From Galbula dea (lineage: Eukaryota; Chordata; Aves; Piciformes; Galbulidae), in the NCBI GenBank assembly GCA_013399015.1, contig VWZX01002556.1, positions 1 to 64,000 on the forward strand: DNA of 64,000 nt. Reading direction: 5' to 3'. Positions 38,505 through 51,100 of this stretch are shown here, piece after piece (position 1 is the first letter of the stretch; each line of letters starts with the position of its first letter). The notes beneath the pieces are model-generated. The model worked only from the letters and a program-made list of their open reading frames with translations, searched no databases and had not been told where the DNA came from. Position numbers and translations under genes: made by a program.

Positions 38505-38552
38505 GTATAGATACACTGAAAGACAAAAAAAAAAAGAGAAAAAAATATGTAC
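38505..38552 (-). promoter_or_regulatory. U-rich tract directly downstream of NRXN3 donor, with embedded acceptor-like site
   Basis: After the donor GTACAT the sense strand reads ATTTTTTTCTC followed by eleven T and GTCTTTCAG. U-rich runs directly after a 5' splice site are the usual landing site of TIA-type proteins that recruit U1 to weak donors. The same run ends in TTTCAG and so resembles a strong acceptor about 40 bases downstream of the exon. Function is inferred. Confidence 0.35.
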
Positions 38553-38724
38553 CTGTTGGGTAGTGTTCATTCACTGGCCAGCTGTCAACCTGAAGTGTGG
38601 CATTGCCACCATTCCTGGTAAAGCGCACCACATGGTATTTGCCATCGTTCACAGGCGTACTTTCCTCTTTAATAGAGATGTCCACTGTGCCAATATTGAA
38701 GACTACACCAATCTTGCCTTGCTC
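38553..38724 (-). CDS. NRXN3: Neurexin-3 exon, last LNS (laminin-G) domain, 5' of splice site 4
   Basis: This internal exon is 172 bp: 57 codons in phase 0 plus one base. It is bounded by TTTTAG before GAGCAAGGC and by CCAACAG followed by GTACAT. The peptide starts [13 protein letters not shown] and ends VNEHYPT, with [18 protein letters not shown] in the middle. That is the beta-sandwich core of the last LNS domain, which binds neuroligins, LRRTMs and cerebellins at the presynaptic membrane. The wording ([22 protein letters not shown]) matches my memory of NRXN3, not NRXN1 or NRXN2. An N-glycosylation sequon (NAT) is at residues 41-43 of the exon. The final G joins either the SS4 exon or the exon at 10701 to form a Gly codon. 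A U-rich tract follows the donor directly. The exon before it was not found in the remaining 25 kb, so the upstream intron is longer than that. Confidence 0.97.
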
Positions 38725-39039
38725 CTAAAATAAAAGAAAAAAGAAACAAATGCTTGTAAATTGCTGCCTAGTAGGAGAATGGTCTTGGCCTATAAATCTC
38801 TAATGGGTAATTGTGCCTGTAGATAGCACTGAAGAATACACAGAAGCATCACTTTGAGCTTTGTCAGGACATCTTTTGTTGGCTCTGCTTCAATATAACC
38901 ATTGTCTTTCATACTGTTCTTTACAGCATTCAGCTGAACATATCAACTCATTTGTTCCCTTAAAACATCACAGAAGACAGGTGAGAAGTGCCCCTTCTTC
39001 CCTACCTTATGCTACCCCAGGGAGTAGTGTAAGATCCTA

Positions 39040-39905
39040 ACAGCATAGTGATGACATGTCTTAAAGCTCATTCCCCAGTGGATGTTGGAGTTGCTGCGCC
39101 AGTGGTGACAGAGGCCTCCACCCAGGCAGACCTTCTGACAGTAGATGTAACTCCACAGGTATTGGGATACAAGTATCTGGTGCCTGTTCATGAAGCTGGG
39201 GCTGACGGTGATCTCTTCTGCAGAAGCTGTGTTCCTGTCAAGGACCTATACTGCCAGGTCAAGCAGTTATGTGAGGAAGCAAGCATGCTGCATAGCATTT
39301 GTGACGATGAGAAAGAGAGAGATAGGATATTCTTAGAGGCCTTACAGACTCAGGAGTCTCAAGCCTGTCTTACACTGAAGATGCAAGTGGGCTCTATGCC
39401 ATGTCTCACAAGAAGCCAAAAGTCATCAGAAGAGGAAGATTAGAAACTAGTCCCTCTACATACAAGAAGGAAGGCTTCTGCTCCTCCTGAAGACTTGCCA
39501 TTAACAAACAGGTTTAGTGCCCTCCAAACTGAGGAGGAGTTGGGTAAGGCTTCAAGCAAAGCAACAGTGTCAGTGGACTCTTTGCCATAAAGAATCACCC
39601 AGAAGAAGCAGTAAGTGATTGTCATGGCTGACTTCCTGCTGCAGTGGACAGAGGCACCCATCCGCCAACCTAAGTAGTTGTCCAGAGAGGTTTGCTGTCT
39701 ACTAGGGGATCAAATCAGAGGCAAGGAAAGACTACCATGACTTGTGAATGCATCTGACTACTACCCCTTCTGGTCTTTCATGTGGGCACCAAGTTACCAA
39801 GGGTAACATGGGAACGATAGAACATGATTTCAGAGCTCTGGGGATGATGGTCAAGGGATTTATTTTCTCTAATTCCAACCTTCCCAATCCTCAGACTACA
39901 ACTTT
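39040..39905 (+). pseudogene. Decayed CR1 ORF1 with esterase-like (SGNH) domain remnant
   Basis: An open frame at 39048-39443 reads VLGYKYLVPVHEAGADGDLF, then CRSCVPVKDLYCQVKQL and a charged heptad-like stretch ending QKSSEEED. This resembles the N-terminal region of bird CR1 ORF1, with a CxxC pair and a coiled-coil-like part. Beyond the stop, pieces of the ORF1 esterase-like domain can be read in several frames: VIVMADFLLQWTEAPI (the GDSLLRGTEAPI block), EVCCLLGDQIRG, DYYPF, then VFHVGT, and finally DFRALGMMVKG. The usual catalytic GDS is altered to ADF. Frameshifts and stops make it non-functional. It lies 316 bp beyond the acceptor side of the NRXN3 exon at 38553 and is antisense to the gene. 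The identification rests on my memory of CR1 ORF1 proteins. Confidence 0.75.
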
Positions 39906-41888
39906 TTTTTAGAAAGGAAAATAAACAGCCTTGTAGCTGAAGAGGTAATTACAAGATTTAGACTGTGCTTTGTCTGCTTGAAGTTTAGTAGTGTAGGAGT
40001 AAGCAGCCTGTTTTTTCTTTCATCCTAATGGTAAATTTTAGACTCTGTTTAATATATGCTGGACAGTAACAGTCTCATGTACATTCACACCACTATACTT
40101 TGGATGGACTTCCCTTCAAGACATCAATAACCTTTTTTCACTGGAACATGTGGTAAGCAGCTTGCTGCTCCCAGTAGGTACATGAACTCAGATACCATCT
40201 GAAAACAATCAACCAACCTTTCTTCTCCTATGCTATCCCCCAAAAATAAGGAAGGTCACTTCAGTGAAGAGAGATTTATTTCAAGTAAAACCACTGTTGG
40301 CACAGCTTTACACCTTCTTTGCTGTAGACAGTGATTTCCCAAAATTGTTTTAGTGACTCTTTTCCTGCAAACTATATAATTATCTGCACAGCAACTAACA
40401 AATAACAAGTGACTAATTTTTGCTCAAAGAATGTCTACTGGCCAGGTAACCTGGCTATTGACTCTTGTGTGGTTTTGCAAGGTGCTGCCTTATAACCAAT
40501 CTCCCAGACAACCTCTCATAGAGGTTTTCAATTGCCATCAATACATAATCTTCTTTTGAGGAGAGTCCACCTTAGTGAAGACATAATATGAGCAGGTAAG
40601 ATGAAGAGCTGCACCTTGTCTAATGGAACAGATCACCACCATCACAGAAGACGAAAGGATTAAGAGGTATCTAGCACAGTGAAAGCAGCACACCTTTAAG
40701 CCCTACAGGTTTAACAAAGCAGAGATAAAAACTTGCAAGTGGGGAAAGAGATGCTGGGAAGTGGAGCTCATCTCCTGTGCAGGAGAAAATGTTTCTGATC
40801 TTTTCTTTAAGGAAAAGGAGATAGAGCCTTGCCATTCCCTTTCCCAGGGCTTGAGGGAAAAACCCTATTAAAAGGGCTAGTTGTAACCCATGGATAATAG
40901 GGTAAGCTGGGAAAGAGAGAAGAATCTGGAAGCAGGGGACTGCAAATTACAGTCCTCATCCCAAGCAGATTGTGACCCCCTTCAACAGCCAAGGGAACAT
41001 AACCCTTTTAAAAGCAATGTAACACTCTGTTGCAATTGAGAAATCCAAAACTTTGTCAAAAAAAAAAAAAACAAAACCAAAACGCTTGACTAAAGGTCTA
41101 TTGCAGTTCTCCTGAGTTCCCCCTTGGGCAGAGCTCCCAGTGACCCCCTTACATAACTTTTGCAGAAGCTCAACTTTACACTAGATTTTGATACTCTTAT
41201 TTGGGCTGAGCAGGAGCCTGTCACGAAAACGGTTCTGTTCCAATTACCGGGATAAAACACAATATAACACAATATGCCAAAAGCAGGGCTATTGAAGCCA
41301 AACTGCACACGGACTTCAAGATACAGTTTATTCATTTTCTATCTCCAGGGCACCAGCCACTATGAAGAAAACAACAATTAGTTTATGCATTTCTGGCAGA
41401 ACAAAAAGTAAAGCAAAACACAAACAAAATCCTACAGCAAAGAACAGTGACCATGGGCACAGGGGGCAAATCCAGGATTTATTTTCAAGATCTCTTCAAT
41501 TCCAGTTTCCTACACTGCAAAACCTCATTAAAAGCAGCTTTTACCAAAGCCTACTTTCCTTCTGAAACTGAACAGAAGCTTTACTGTTAAACTTCAAGAT
41601 TTCATGATGGACATAACCTTTCATTCCTGCTCCCATACATCCAGGTGGTAGATTTTCTTTCCATGTTACAAATCACAGGGAGTACCTAGACCATTGAGTA
41701 TGTAACAAAGAAAAAACTACCTTCGGCCGCTATCTATAACGTTTATTTTGTAGTTAGAGAAAAAGAAATCCTAATGATACAGCAAAAGAAAAGCTGAATG
41801 CAGAGCTGCAGAAACTAAGTAGTTTACATGCTCCAAAAGAGCTCAGGAGATTTTTTAACAGACAGTGTGCATTTTTATCTTTGTACCA

Positions 41889-42166
41889 GTATTCACTGGG
41901 CTGCCCCAAACAAGAGGCAATGGCTGTAAGCTGAAGCATAGGAGATTCCGTGTGAATACACGTAGAAATTTTTTTCACAGGGAGGGTGACAGAGCACTGG
42001 AACAGACTGCCCAGAGAGGTTGTGGAGTCTCCTTCTATGGAGATATTCAAAACCCGTCTGGATGCACTTCTGTGTGACAGTCTAGGGAATCCTGCTGTGG
42101 CAGGGGGGTTGGACTAGATGATCTTTCAAGGTCTCTTCCAACTCCTAATATTCTGTGATTCTGTGA
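41889..42166 (+). mobile_element. CR1 LINE 3' end
   Basis: The plus strand gives CAAGAGGCAATGGCTGTAAG, TTTTTTTCACAGGGAGGGTG, CCCAGAGAGGTTGTGGAGTC and TTCAAAACCCGTCTGGATGC. It ends GGACTAGATGATCTTTCAAG and ATTCTGTGATTCTGTGA, with the typical 8-bp repeated CR1 terminus. The truncated reverse-transcriptase tail is out of frame. It is antisense to NRXN3. Confidence 0.93.
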
Positions 42167-45100
42167 AACAATTTCCATGGAAAGGTGACCATTAATTAAT
42201 GTTTTTGAAACCTCCAGGTGACATCAAGTGCTAGCACTATATCTTGGAAAACTAAGAACCGTTTTATATATAAATAATGAAGTGAATTCAGCTTTCAGTC
42301 TGTTTTACTTATCCTTTACTTAAGGTTATTGTACTAAAAAGAGATTTTTGAAGTTCCTCAATAATTTATATTTTGCTGATTATTTCCCAGAAAATTGCTG
42401 CCCTCAAAAGCCACATTACCGTTTCCTCACTTACAGTCCATCTGGAGAGAAACTTCTGTCACAACATCTCTAAAACTTCAGGTAAATAATTACATCACAT
42501 AAAGGAATGGTTGTAGATAAATTATAAGAACAACAACAAAACTAAAGTAGTAAAAAGAATGTATAAGTCCTCACCTTGACCTCTCTATTCTACACCAGGC
42601 TCCTGGAAACAGTTTCTGGCTTTATGCACTGTTACCAAAATGCTTTGAAATTATGAAATTATATAAGGGCTTATCTATAGCCTGGATCAGGAGATCTGCA
42701 ATCTATTGCTCATCCCTAAGCATTATTTCAACACTGGGCAACTTTTTATCTTACCTTTCCATGAAATGGAATCATCATCTGTGACAGAGGTCACCTACCT
42801 TCCAAACTCTACAAACTCCATAAATCTAGATATATTCTATTTAAACACTGATGCTATCCTGGCAATCCCAACCCTTTCAGTCCTGAGAGCAGCTATAATC
42901 CAAGAGGAGCAGATCTTAAATTTTTCTCAGCTTCTACTTTCAACTCCTCCAAACCCCATTTCTTTCCTGTGAAGGGACCCTGGGAACATCTGGTCTCTGA
43001 GGTCTGACATTTTTGCAGGTATGTTTTTTCTTTTGTTTTCCTCCATCCAAGGAGAACTAGAGCCTGTCTTCATGCAAATTATCAAGTCTTTGTCTTCTCA
43101 GTGCTGTGCTTTTGAATTTTGAAGGCATCTGTCTTTCTGTAGCAGAACAGGTGGAAAGAAAGTCCAATGGGGGTAGCAGTGATTTTGTAAGATGAGCAGT
43201 TGGTGTGACAGAGAGGACACATGCAGACAGTCACATCCAGTGTGTGCTCTGAAAAGGGCTTTTTAGTTTTGAGTCTTCTTAATCTAAAATTCAAATAATC
43301 CAGACCAAGAGTATATAGCTGTTCTATATGTGTAGAAAGCATTTCATTTCAAAAACCAAAAGGGAGAACCTCAGACAATAGGACAAATCCTACTCTCAGC
43401 TGCATCAACAGGAAACACTAGCAATTCTGTTGAATAAACTAGATTCCTGCTGATGCAAGTGCAAGCAGTTTATCCCAGTATCTTTATGTTGTTTTGTTTC
43501 TTTTTCTGGAAATAAATACAGAAAAAAAGAAAAAAATTATAAGACATGAGTGAAATCTGACTAAAATCCCAGGGTAACTGTTTTCTCAGGCTCACTTTAC
43601 CTCACTATTTTTTAATAGTCACTACTGTGCAAGCTGCCTCCTCCTCCTGCCCTGGCTCATTACAACATGATTAGACATCAGTCCAAACCTGGCAGACAAT
43701 ATTCCTAGTTACTGCTTCCTGAAGATCACTGCTGATCTTCCTGCTCTCATTTGAAAGAGATCCAAGCACTTTCAGTAGCAGAACAAACCATTTTGCACTG
43801 AGGGAAAGCTTTGTAAAGTACCACTTTTTCTGCACAAATGCCAAACACATACTTTCACTGTAAACAACCACTCAAAGTTCTTTACTGGTTACAAAGGCAG
43901 TAAAAACCAGCACTGTGCTTAAAGGACCCTTCCGAGCTGCAACTAGAACTAAATGCATGGCTAGACAGGCCTGTCCAGTATATATATATATATCAATGAC
44001 TTTAAGAAGGGGAAACGTTAGAACTTGTATTCAGTAGAAAGTATAAGGCAGTTACTGCTGTGCTCTAACTGTTCGGATTTAATGCCATTTTTAATACCAC
44101 TGGGAGGTTAAGTCTGAAATCAGAACTTAATACATATAAAAGTCTAGAGCTGAGTAAAGGGAGAGCTTACTGAATGAAGTCTTCCTTTATCCAAATAGTG
44201 ATGGCAGGGAAGGCATGCTAAAGAATCAGTACAGCCACCCTGGCAAACATAATAATCAACAAAAGCAGCAAATATTGCTAAAGAAATGACAGGCACTCAA
44301 GTTCACTTGACTTGGAAGCTTTCAATCAGGGTTCCAACACTTATCTTGAAACAAGAAGAAAAATGTTGTTAAGATCAAAGGAAGTATATGGGCCAACTAA
44401 TATTTAGCTAATATTTGAGGGCTATTATAAGGAGCAGTAGGTCTTTTTTGTTATATACTGCTTGTTACTGCTCCTTTAAGGTGCTGAACCAGATCTACTA
44501 AATGCCAGTTACAAACCTATTTATCAGAGGGAACGATACACACACAAGACAAAATAAACTGAAATTATTACCCTTCTGGGCCATGGTTTTTAAGAAGCAA
44601 TTCTCACAGATACATAATTTATAAGGCTAAAAAGGACAATTGTTATAATCTAGTCTCCTCTAAAATTTTACATGAGGCCATATATCTTGTCTGAATTGAT
44701 TCTTTGTGGAACTACAGGATATATTTTAGAACAACACGTATTTGTGATTTGAACATTTACAGCTGAAGAAAGAAGCCTTGGAGTCATTGCAGTTGCTTCT
44801 CTGATGAGATTGGCCCACAGTTGAACACGGTCAAAAAGGCAAGTGGAATGTCAAGAATTATAATGAAAAGGAAGAGTGCACAGAAAGAAAATCTCTGGTA
44901 TAAGTTAATGGCAGACCTTTGACTTTAATTTTGAACAGAGTACACAGATCTGTACAGGCTGTCCCAAAAAGAAAAAAAGATACAAAAAGGTTCAAAAAAG
45001 TACTGCATTTGAAATTGTATATGTAGCCCCATGAAAAAGAGATGTTTCAGCACTATTTTTTTATAACTTAAAGATCTACAAACATGTAATAAAATAAATG

Positions 45101-48100
45101 GCTAATAAAGTTTAAGCAAAGAAAGTACCTATTGAGACAGTATGTAAATGAATTGTGCAAGTAGTGGTCACAGTATGTTTCAGATGCCTAAGATACACTG
45201 AAAAATAAACAACTCATGAGAGGAAAGTCAGTCAAAAGTCACTGAATACAACAATGTGAATATAGCTTCTTGTTCAGCAGTTCCTTAAAAGCAGATCACT
45301 ACCATTTCTTTCAACTTTTACTTCCTGCACTGAAAAAATATCTAGCACCATACTTCTATAAATGACTTGTAAGACTGTGATCAAGTCAAAATTTTCTTAA
45401 TGGTTCTTACTGACTCTTATTCATTTTACAAAGTGGTGAAACACTGAAATTAGTATTTTTCATTGAAGGTTTAAAAAGGGTAGTTTAGAAAAACATCTGC
45501 CACAGCAAGGCTGCTGCGTTTAATCTTGCCTGAGAGCAAAAAAATGCTAGAGCAGATGACTTAAAGTTCCAGCTTCATCTTTCTGTGACTACAAACTCTC
45601 CCCACAGCTTTACAGAGCATGAGGGAAAACCACTCAAGCTCTCTTTCTCATTTGAAAGCAGGTTTTCCAATGCTTCATTTAATTTTCCCTATGGCCTGAA
45701 ACTCCTCCAGTTTACTGATACTTTTCAAACGTAGACAACAAAAATTTTTAACTTGAGTTTACAGGAATTACGCAACCACTTTCTTTTCTATGTTCAAAGG
45801 TCACAACCTTACCATAGGGGCTCACACATGTGGTTAATTCACTACAATCAACAGAGCAGTCTACAATCAGCAGTGCTCTCTGGATGTGTGTCCCTTCTAT
45901 TGACCTCTGCTTTTTCTTTGAGACACATAATATTGTTCAGTTGAAGTAAAATGTATACCAGTTTCTTTATTAAAAGCTTACCAAGCTTCCCAAACTGTCC
46001 ATTTTTTGCCAGTTGACTGTTTATGTGGGACACAGACTATTAAATAATACTTTTGTAATAGCCCATACTACAAGAAATTGTAGCACAGCAATGCAGTGCT
46101 ACTAAAGTACATCTTATCCTTTTCTGTTCTTGGATTTATTTTTTTTTTATCACACAGCCTTACAGTATCACAGAAAAACTGTTACCAGTGGGATGTGGAA
46201 TTGCAGTTCCCTTGCTTTATTTTTACCTTATCTCCTTCTCTCCCTTCATCTTTCTCTCTTTCAATCTTTGCCTTTTGTCTAATAAGTTTCTTTTACAAAC
46301 AAAACTAACCTGAAGACAACCCCAAAAAATGGACAAATTCCGTGACAAGTGTACCAGGACCAGGAGTGATTAATTATGAAGTACTACATCACACACAAGA
46401 TATTTCAGCCAAAAAAGAGCATATGTGAGATACAGAAGCTGCTTATTTTTTCAGCCCAGATACCCTGCATCACTGCAGCATTTTAGCTAACACTAATATA
46501 CAATAGCAACAGAATTACATTTAGGAATTATTTAGCACAAGAAATTTCTATATTTCATGTAAGGTAAGTACAGTTTGAGAAGTTTCAAATTTTATCTCAC
46601 TCACAGAGGCAATCAAGTCTAGTTAGAGTACATGGCTGAAAGACAGAAGAGATTTCTTTTCTGCTTTTAATGCTACTCTGCTTTACCTTGAACAAGACAC
46701 TTCTGTTCTCTTCCTCCATTTTGTCTTTTTATACTGTGAAACCACTGGCTTACCAAACAGTATATTATCTACCACAGTGGAGCCCAGGTATCCAGCGGAG
46801 CCTCCAGATGTTGTTGCAGTACAAACAATTAATATCAAGCAGAATATCCTGACCTACAGTATCATCATTACCATGATCATGCTTGTACTAAGCTCACCCT
46901 AAACTCATTTCCTCAAAATCTGGGGAATACTGTGTCACATCTAGTTTCTGTTACTTAAATCTGATACCCGCTGAGCAAAGCCTAGCAATCAGTGATATTC
47001 AGCACTCTTAAAAGGGAGGCTTGCCTCTGTGCTTTTCAGTGCCTATGACCGTGTGCCCAATTAAATCTTTTCTTCATGTGACATAGGAAAGCACCAGTAC
47101 ACTGCCAATTACCAGGCAGTAAAATGCTACAGGAAATACATGCAGGTGTGTTTAGGCCACACAATTTGTGGAAAACAACTGTTGTTACACAGCTGGTGAA
47201 GCTCCAACCATGAGGCTGTTAATCTCTCTCATGTAGGGATATCATAATGCAAGTAAAGAAACAGAAATTAGCAGCATGCTGAAAAGCAGCATTTCCTAGG
47301 GAAACAGAATGCAAAATGAACTAAGAAAGCAAAACCTGCCCATTGGTTCACTAGCAAATACATTACTCAGATGGCTAATTTGTTCTCCCAGCTTACAGTA
47401 TGCAACATGAAATCTTGCCCTATCTGATAGTGTGAACTCCAACTTTAATTAGGGTTAAGCATTCTGACGGTGCCTTTTGAAAATATTAATAGTGTATCCT
47501 GGAAAGTTTTGTGAAATGATACCTTTCAGATATTATTCCAAACTATGGCAGAAACAGGAGCTATTCTGAATCAGCTTCTGTTTTTCTAAAGGATTGAGCC
47601 ACTCCATACAGCGTGCTGCATTTTAAACTCAAAAAAAGCATCTCCAAGCTGCTGCATTCCTCTTGCAATGCAGAAGTTGGCTGATTAAAAGCAGGCCGTT
47701 CCATTCTACTTCTAAGCGCTGCCATGTATCTCACTCTTCAGACAAAAATGTGACCAGCTGCTAAAATGTCACATCCACTCAGTAAAGAAACGAGTGCAGT
47801 AGCAAGTCAGATTTTGGTAGGGTACAAGAACAAGAAACTTGCTCAGAAGCAGGTATCTTCCAGGAGAAAATTTCTCCATCCATCTCTCTATGGCTCCCTT
47901 GAAGTCTTAATCTACAGGGTAACATTGTCAACAATTTACACTGACAGAAGCTAAAGTGGCAGTTACATAAAAAATGGCATCAAAGATCTGATACTTACAG
48001 GCAGCGTGGAATAACTAGGTACCTTAACTACTAGGCTTCCTTATCAAGAGCATTGGTACAATTGTGAGATGTCTGTGGGCTGAAGGCATAGCATATATCA

Positions 48101-51100
48101 CACACTAATAGCAATCAGGGCTGTCTGTCTCTACCCATAACCCACAGAAAAGTGAGCACTTGTCAAGAAGATTGCATTAAAAAAGAACATTGCTGTCTGA
48201 CAGGAAAGGTGATCACAAATATCAACTTGCCACCATCCAATTATCCCAAACACATATATATAGATATAGAAGTGCAAAGACTGAAGAGACTTTAAACAAA
48301 ATAAATCCATTTAAACTTGGTTTTGCATAGAGTAAACTTTTTTGTAAACTCTTATACCCTTAATCACAAAGAGTATTGTAGGGTTTCAGAGTCTTCCAAA
48401 ACTACAAGCTCAGTCATTTTTTGACTAAGCACTATATATGACCATACTTTCCTTTTTCAGTGTTTTTTTTTTAATGGAATTCGAATAGCATTTAATGCAT
48501 TCAGGCTCTATGCTCTATGTTGCCTTTGAAATCTACAAAACAGATTTCATGAATTGTATGTAATATCAACAGCATATTTAGTTAGTCTTTTTCACCAGGC
48601 AAGCAAGGGGTTTGAGCTAAGCTTCAATGGGTATCTCCAACCAAACAAGGTAAGAAAGAAAATATGAGTATATGTCAACGCAAACAGTGCCTGTATTCAA
48701 TAACACCTTATTTTTAGCTTTCCAAAGCTTGCTTTTTCTAAATTGCAGATTTTTTTAATTTTTTTTTTTTTTAAAGCAAATGTAATGTGGCTTTTGAGAT
48801 GTGGCTGAACTCCAGCAGAAGGCTTTTCCAATCCTGAATCAAAGAGGTTTTCTAAGATTTTTGAATGCAAGAAGGAAATACAAATTACAGTATACGTGAA
48901 CAGTAAGTGAACATTGCTGTGTAAGAAACATTCCTAATGAAAATACCCTAATTATCAAAAATCATTCACTACTATGCAGATATTGATAAGTTCCTATCAC
49001 ACAGCACTACTTGGTAAGGAACACTGGAATACTAGACAGCAATGGAAAAAGAGAGACACAGAAATCTTTTGTACACACAGATCACAAAGGAGACCACTAG
49101 TACCCTTCGAATGTTGGAAAGAAGAGATAAAGAAAAAGGACTTGGCAAAATTTTACAGGAACCAGGAGAAGTTACAGGAACAGAGCAAATAATTAAAAAC
49201 TCCTTTAATTCTTAGGTCAGTACCTTGTCATTTACATTACCTTGACTGTTTCCATAAGTGTAGGATGCACCAACTACTATCTACATTCATATAGAACCCT
49301 CCAAGTTTCCTCAACAGCTTTTATCTAACTCAATGCATGTTTTTCCACAATCCACTTTTATGGGATCTCCGTCTAATATTTTGCAGTACCCATTTCTGGG
49401 CCCTTCAACCTGAGCACCTCTACCTCCAAAGTGGTATTTGGCCCCTTCAATCCCAGAAGCATTTTTATATTTGTCTTCACCACAAGTCAAAAGGTTGCAT
49501 CTGAATCTCTCCAGAAACAGCACTTTATACTGCAGCTGAATCTTCCTACACTGGAAAAATGACAATTTTACTGAATAAAGATGGGCTGCTGGAAAAAAGT
49601 TACAATTTGCATATTTGGTTTGTGTTGTGGAATTTGCTTACTGTAAAGCTGCCTGGCCAGGCAGGATCAGCCAGAGACCCTTGCCAAGTTTGTACTATGT
49701 TAGTTAGATTAGAACTCCCGATGCCAAACTGAATCTCAATTATTGGGAATGGATATCATACAGAAAGCTCGAACACGGCCAGGACTAACTTTTCAGTATA
49801 GTAGGTGTGAGAAGGAATACAGAGTAAGGAGAAGATTAATGTCACAATTTCAGCTTCTGTACCTCTTCCTGCTATCTCTTCCTCTGTACCTTCTAGGGAA
49901 AAAAAAAATATAGATGTGAAAGGACAAACAATATATCAAAGGAAACTGCTTTCTTAAGACTGTGCTGAGAGCCTAATACTATTGCAACCCCAGCTGCCCT
50001 TAGATGATGAAAGTCCTCTAGATTCTCTAACACTTTGAAATCAGTGGGAGGGAAACACAAATGCATTAAGCATGAGGATGTGCTCCTTGACACAGCTTCC
50101 CTCCCTGTATGGCCACTCACTTGTTCACACCAGCTTCTGTGCAAGAAGCTGTGTTTCACCAGATCTTCAGGAAGAGAAAAAGAACCACCTTTACAGACAA
50201 CCCTCTATTCATAAACCATTGTGCCATTAGTGGGCAAAGCCATCTCAGGGCATGGGAAGTAAGACCAGTACAGAAACAGCCCTAAGATGTCTATTCCCCG
50301 ATCAGGGCAGAGTTTTTGTGAGTAAACTGAATGGAATTTAGAGCTACAGGACCATTGTTAATTAGACTATACTGTTTATGCTTACATACTGGAAGGAGAA
50401 ATTTTCTTACCTTTGTCCAGCACTCCATGCTTTGGTGACACTCAGTAAATATTACCCAAGGACAAGAACAAAATTTCTCTCCTCATTCATTATTTTGTCA
50501 GCATGGTGTTGAAATTAATAGGTCAAACCCTGACATTTGTATTCAGCAGAAAGCCCTACAGAGGACCCAGATCTGAAAAAGGATTTAGCTTGATACTGTA
50601 TGTTCAGCACAAAATATCATAGCCTTTAGAAATCAAATTTCAAAGAACTGTCATTTTGTTTAGGGAAATAAAAGTAAGATGTGCCTTATCTCCTATTTTT
50701 GCAGTGATATGATTATTAGTCCCAACTCCCCAGCTTTTCTCGTTCATACAAAATCAACCACTTGACTAACTGATTGGGAGAGTCAATTAAATTGTAACAG
50801 GTTGACTGTGTGAAATACAAACTGAGGGAAAGATAAGGGTGATGGATGTCTGTAGCCAGCTATTACAGCAATTGCCTATGTCTGTTCTTCATGCAGATGG
50901 AGGACAGTACTGGCAGAATATGGCATGGGAGTTTGGGCTTGAAAGGCAGACACAGCAGACTACTGACAAAAGGAGTTGAAACCATAGTAGCATGGTAGCT
51001 AGCAAGCCAGCCTGACAAACTGAACTGTTGAACACAGTCCTAGTTTCTGCACCTCCACATCTTACCCAGATCTCCAGGATCCCACCTCCATTCCTACTGC

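Larger units (their letters stand above)
16826..38552 (-). other. NRXN3: NRXN3 intron upstream of the SS4 exon
   Basis: This is a 21.7-kb intron from donor GTACAT to acceptor TTTAAAG. It contains CR1 copies at 22007, 24022, 28023 and 31311, the N at 24480 and the exon-like blocks on the opposite strand near 35.3-36.0 kb. In the remaining stretches I see AT-rich intronic sequence only, with small A/T-rich low-complexity runs (for example 17395-17435, 19060-19100 and 20206-20222). Confidence 0.85.

Noticed and set aside
40800..41335. Possible LTR-like segment with a minus open frame
   Set aside because: No paired LTR, primer-binding site or coding domain was seen. Base composition alone is not evidence.
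49311..49565. Cys-containing 84-codon minus frame (NGYCKILDGD and VDCGKTC)
   Set aside because: It looked at first like a small secreted Cys-rich protein, but it has no signal peptide, no recognised spacing and no splice context.
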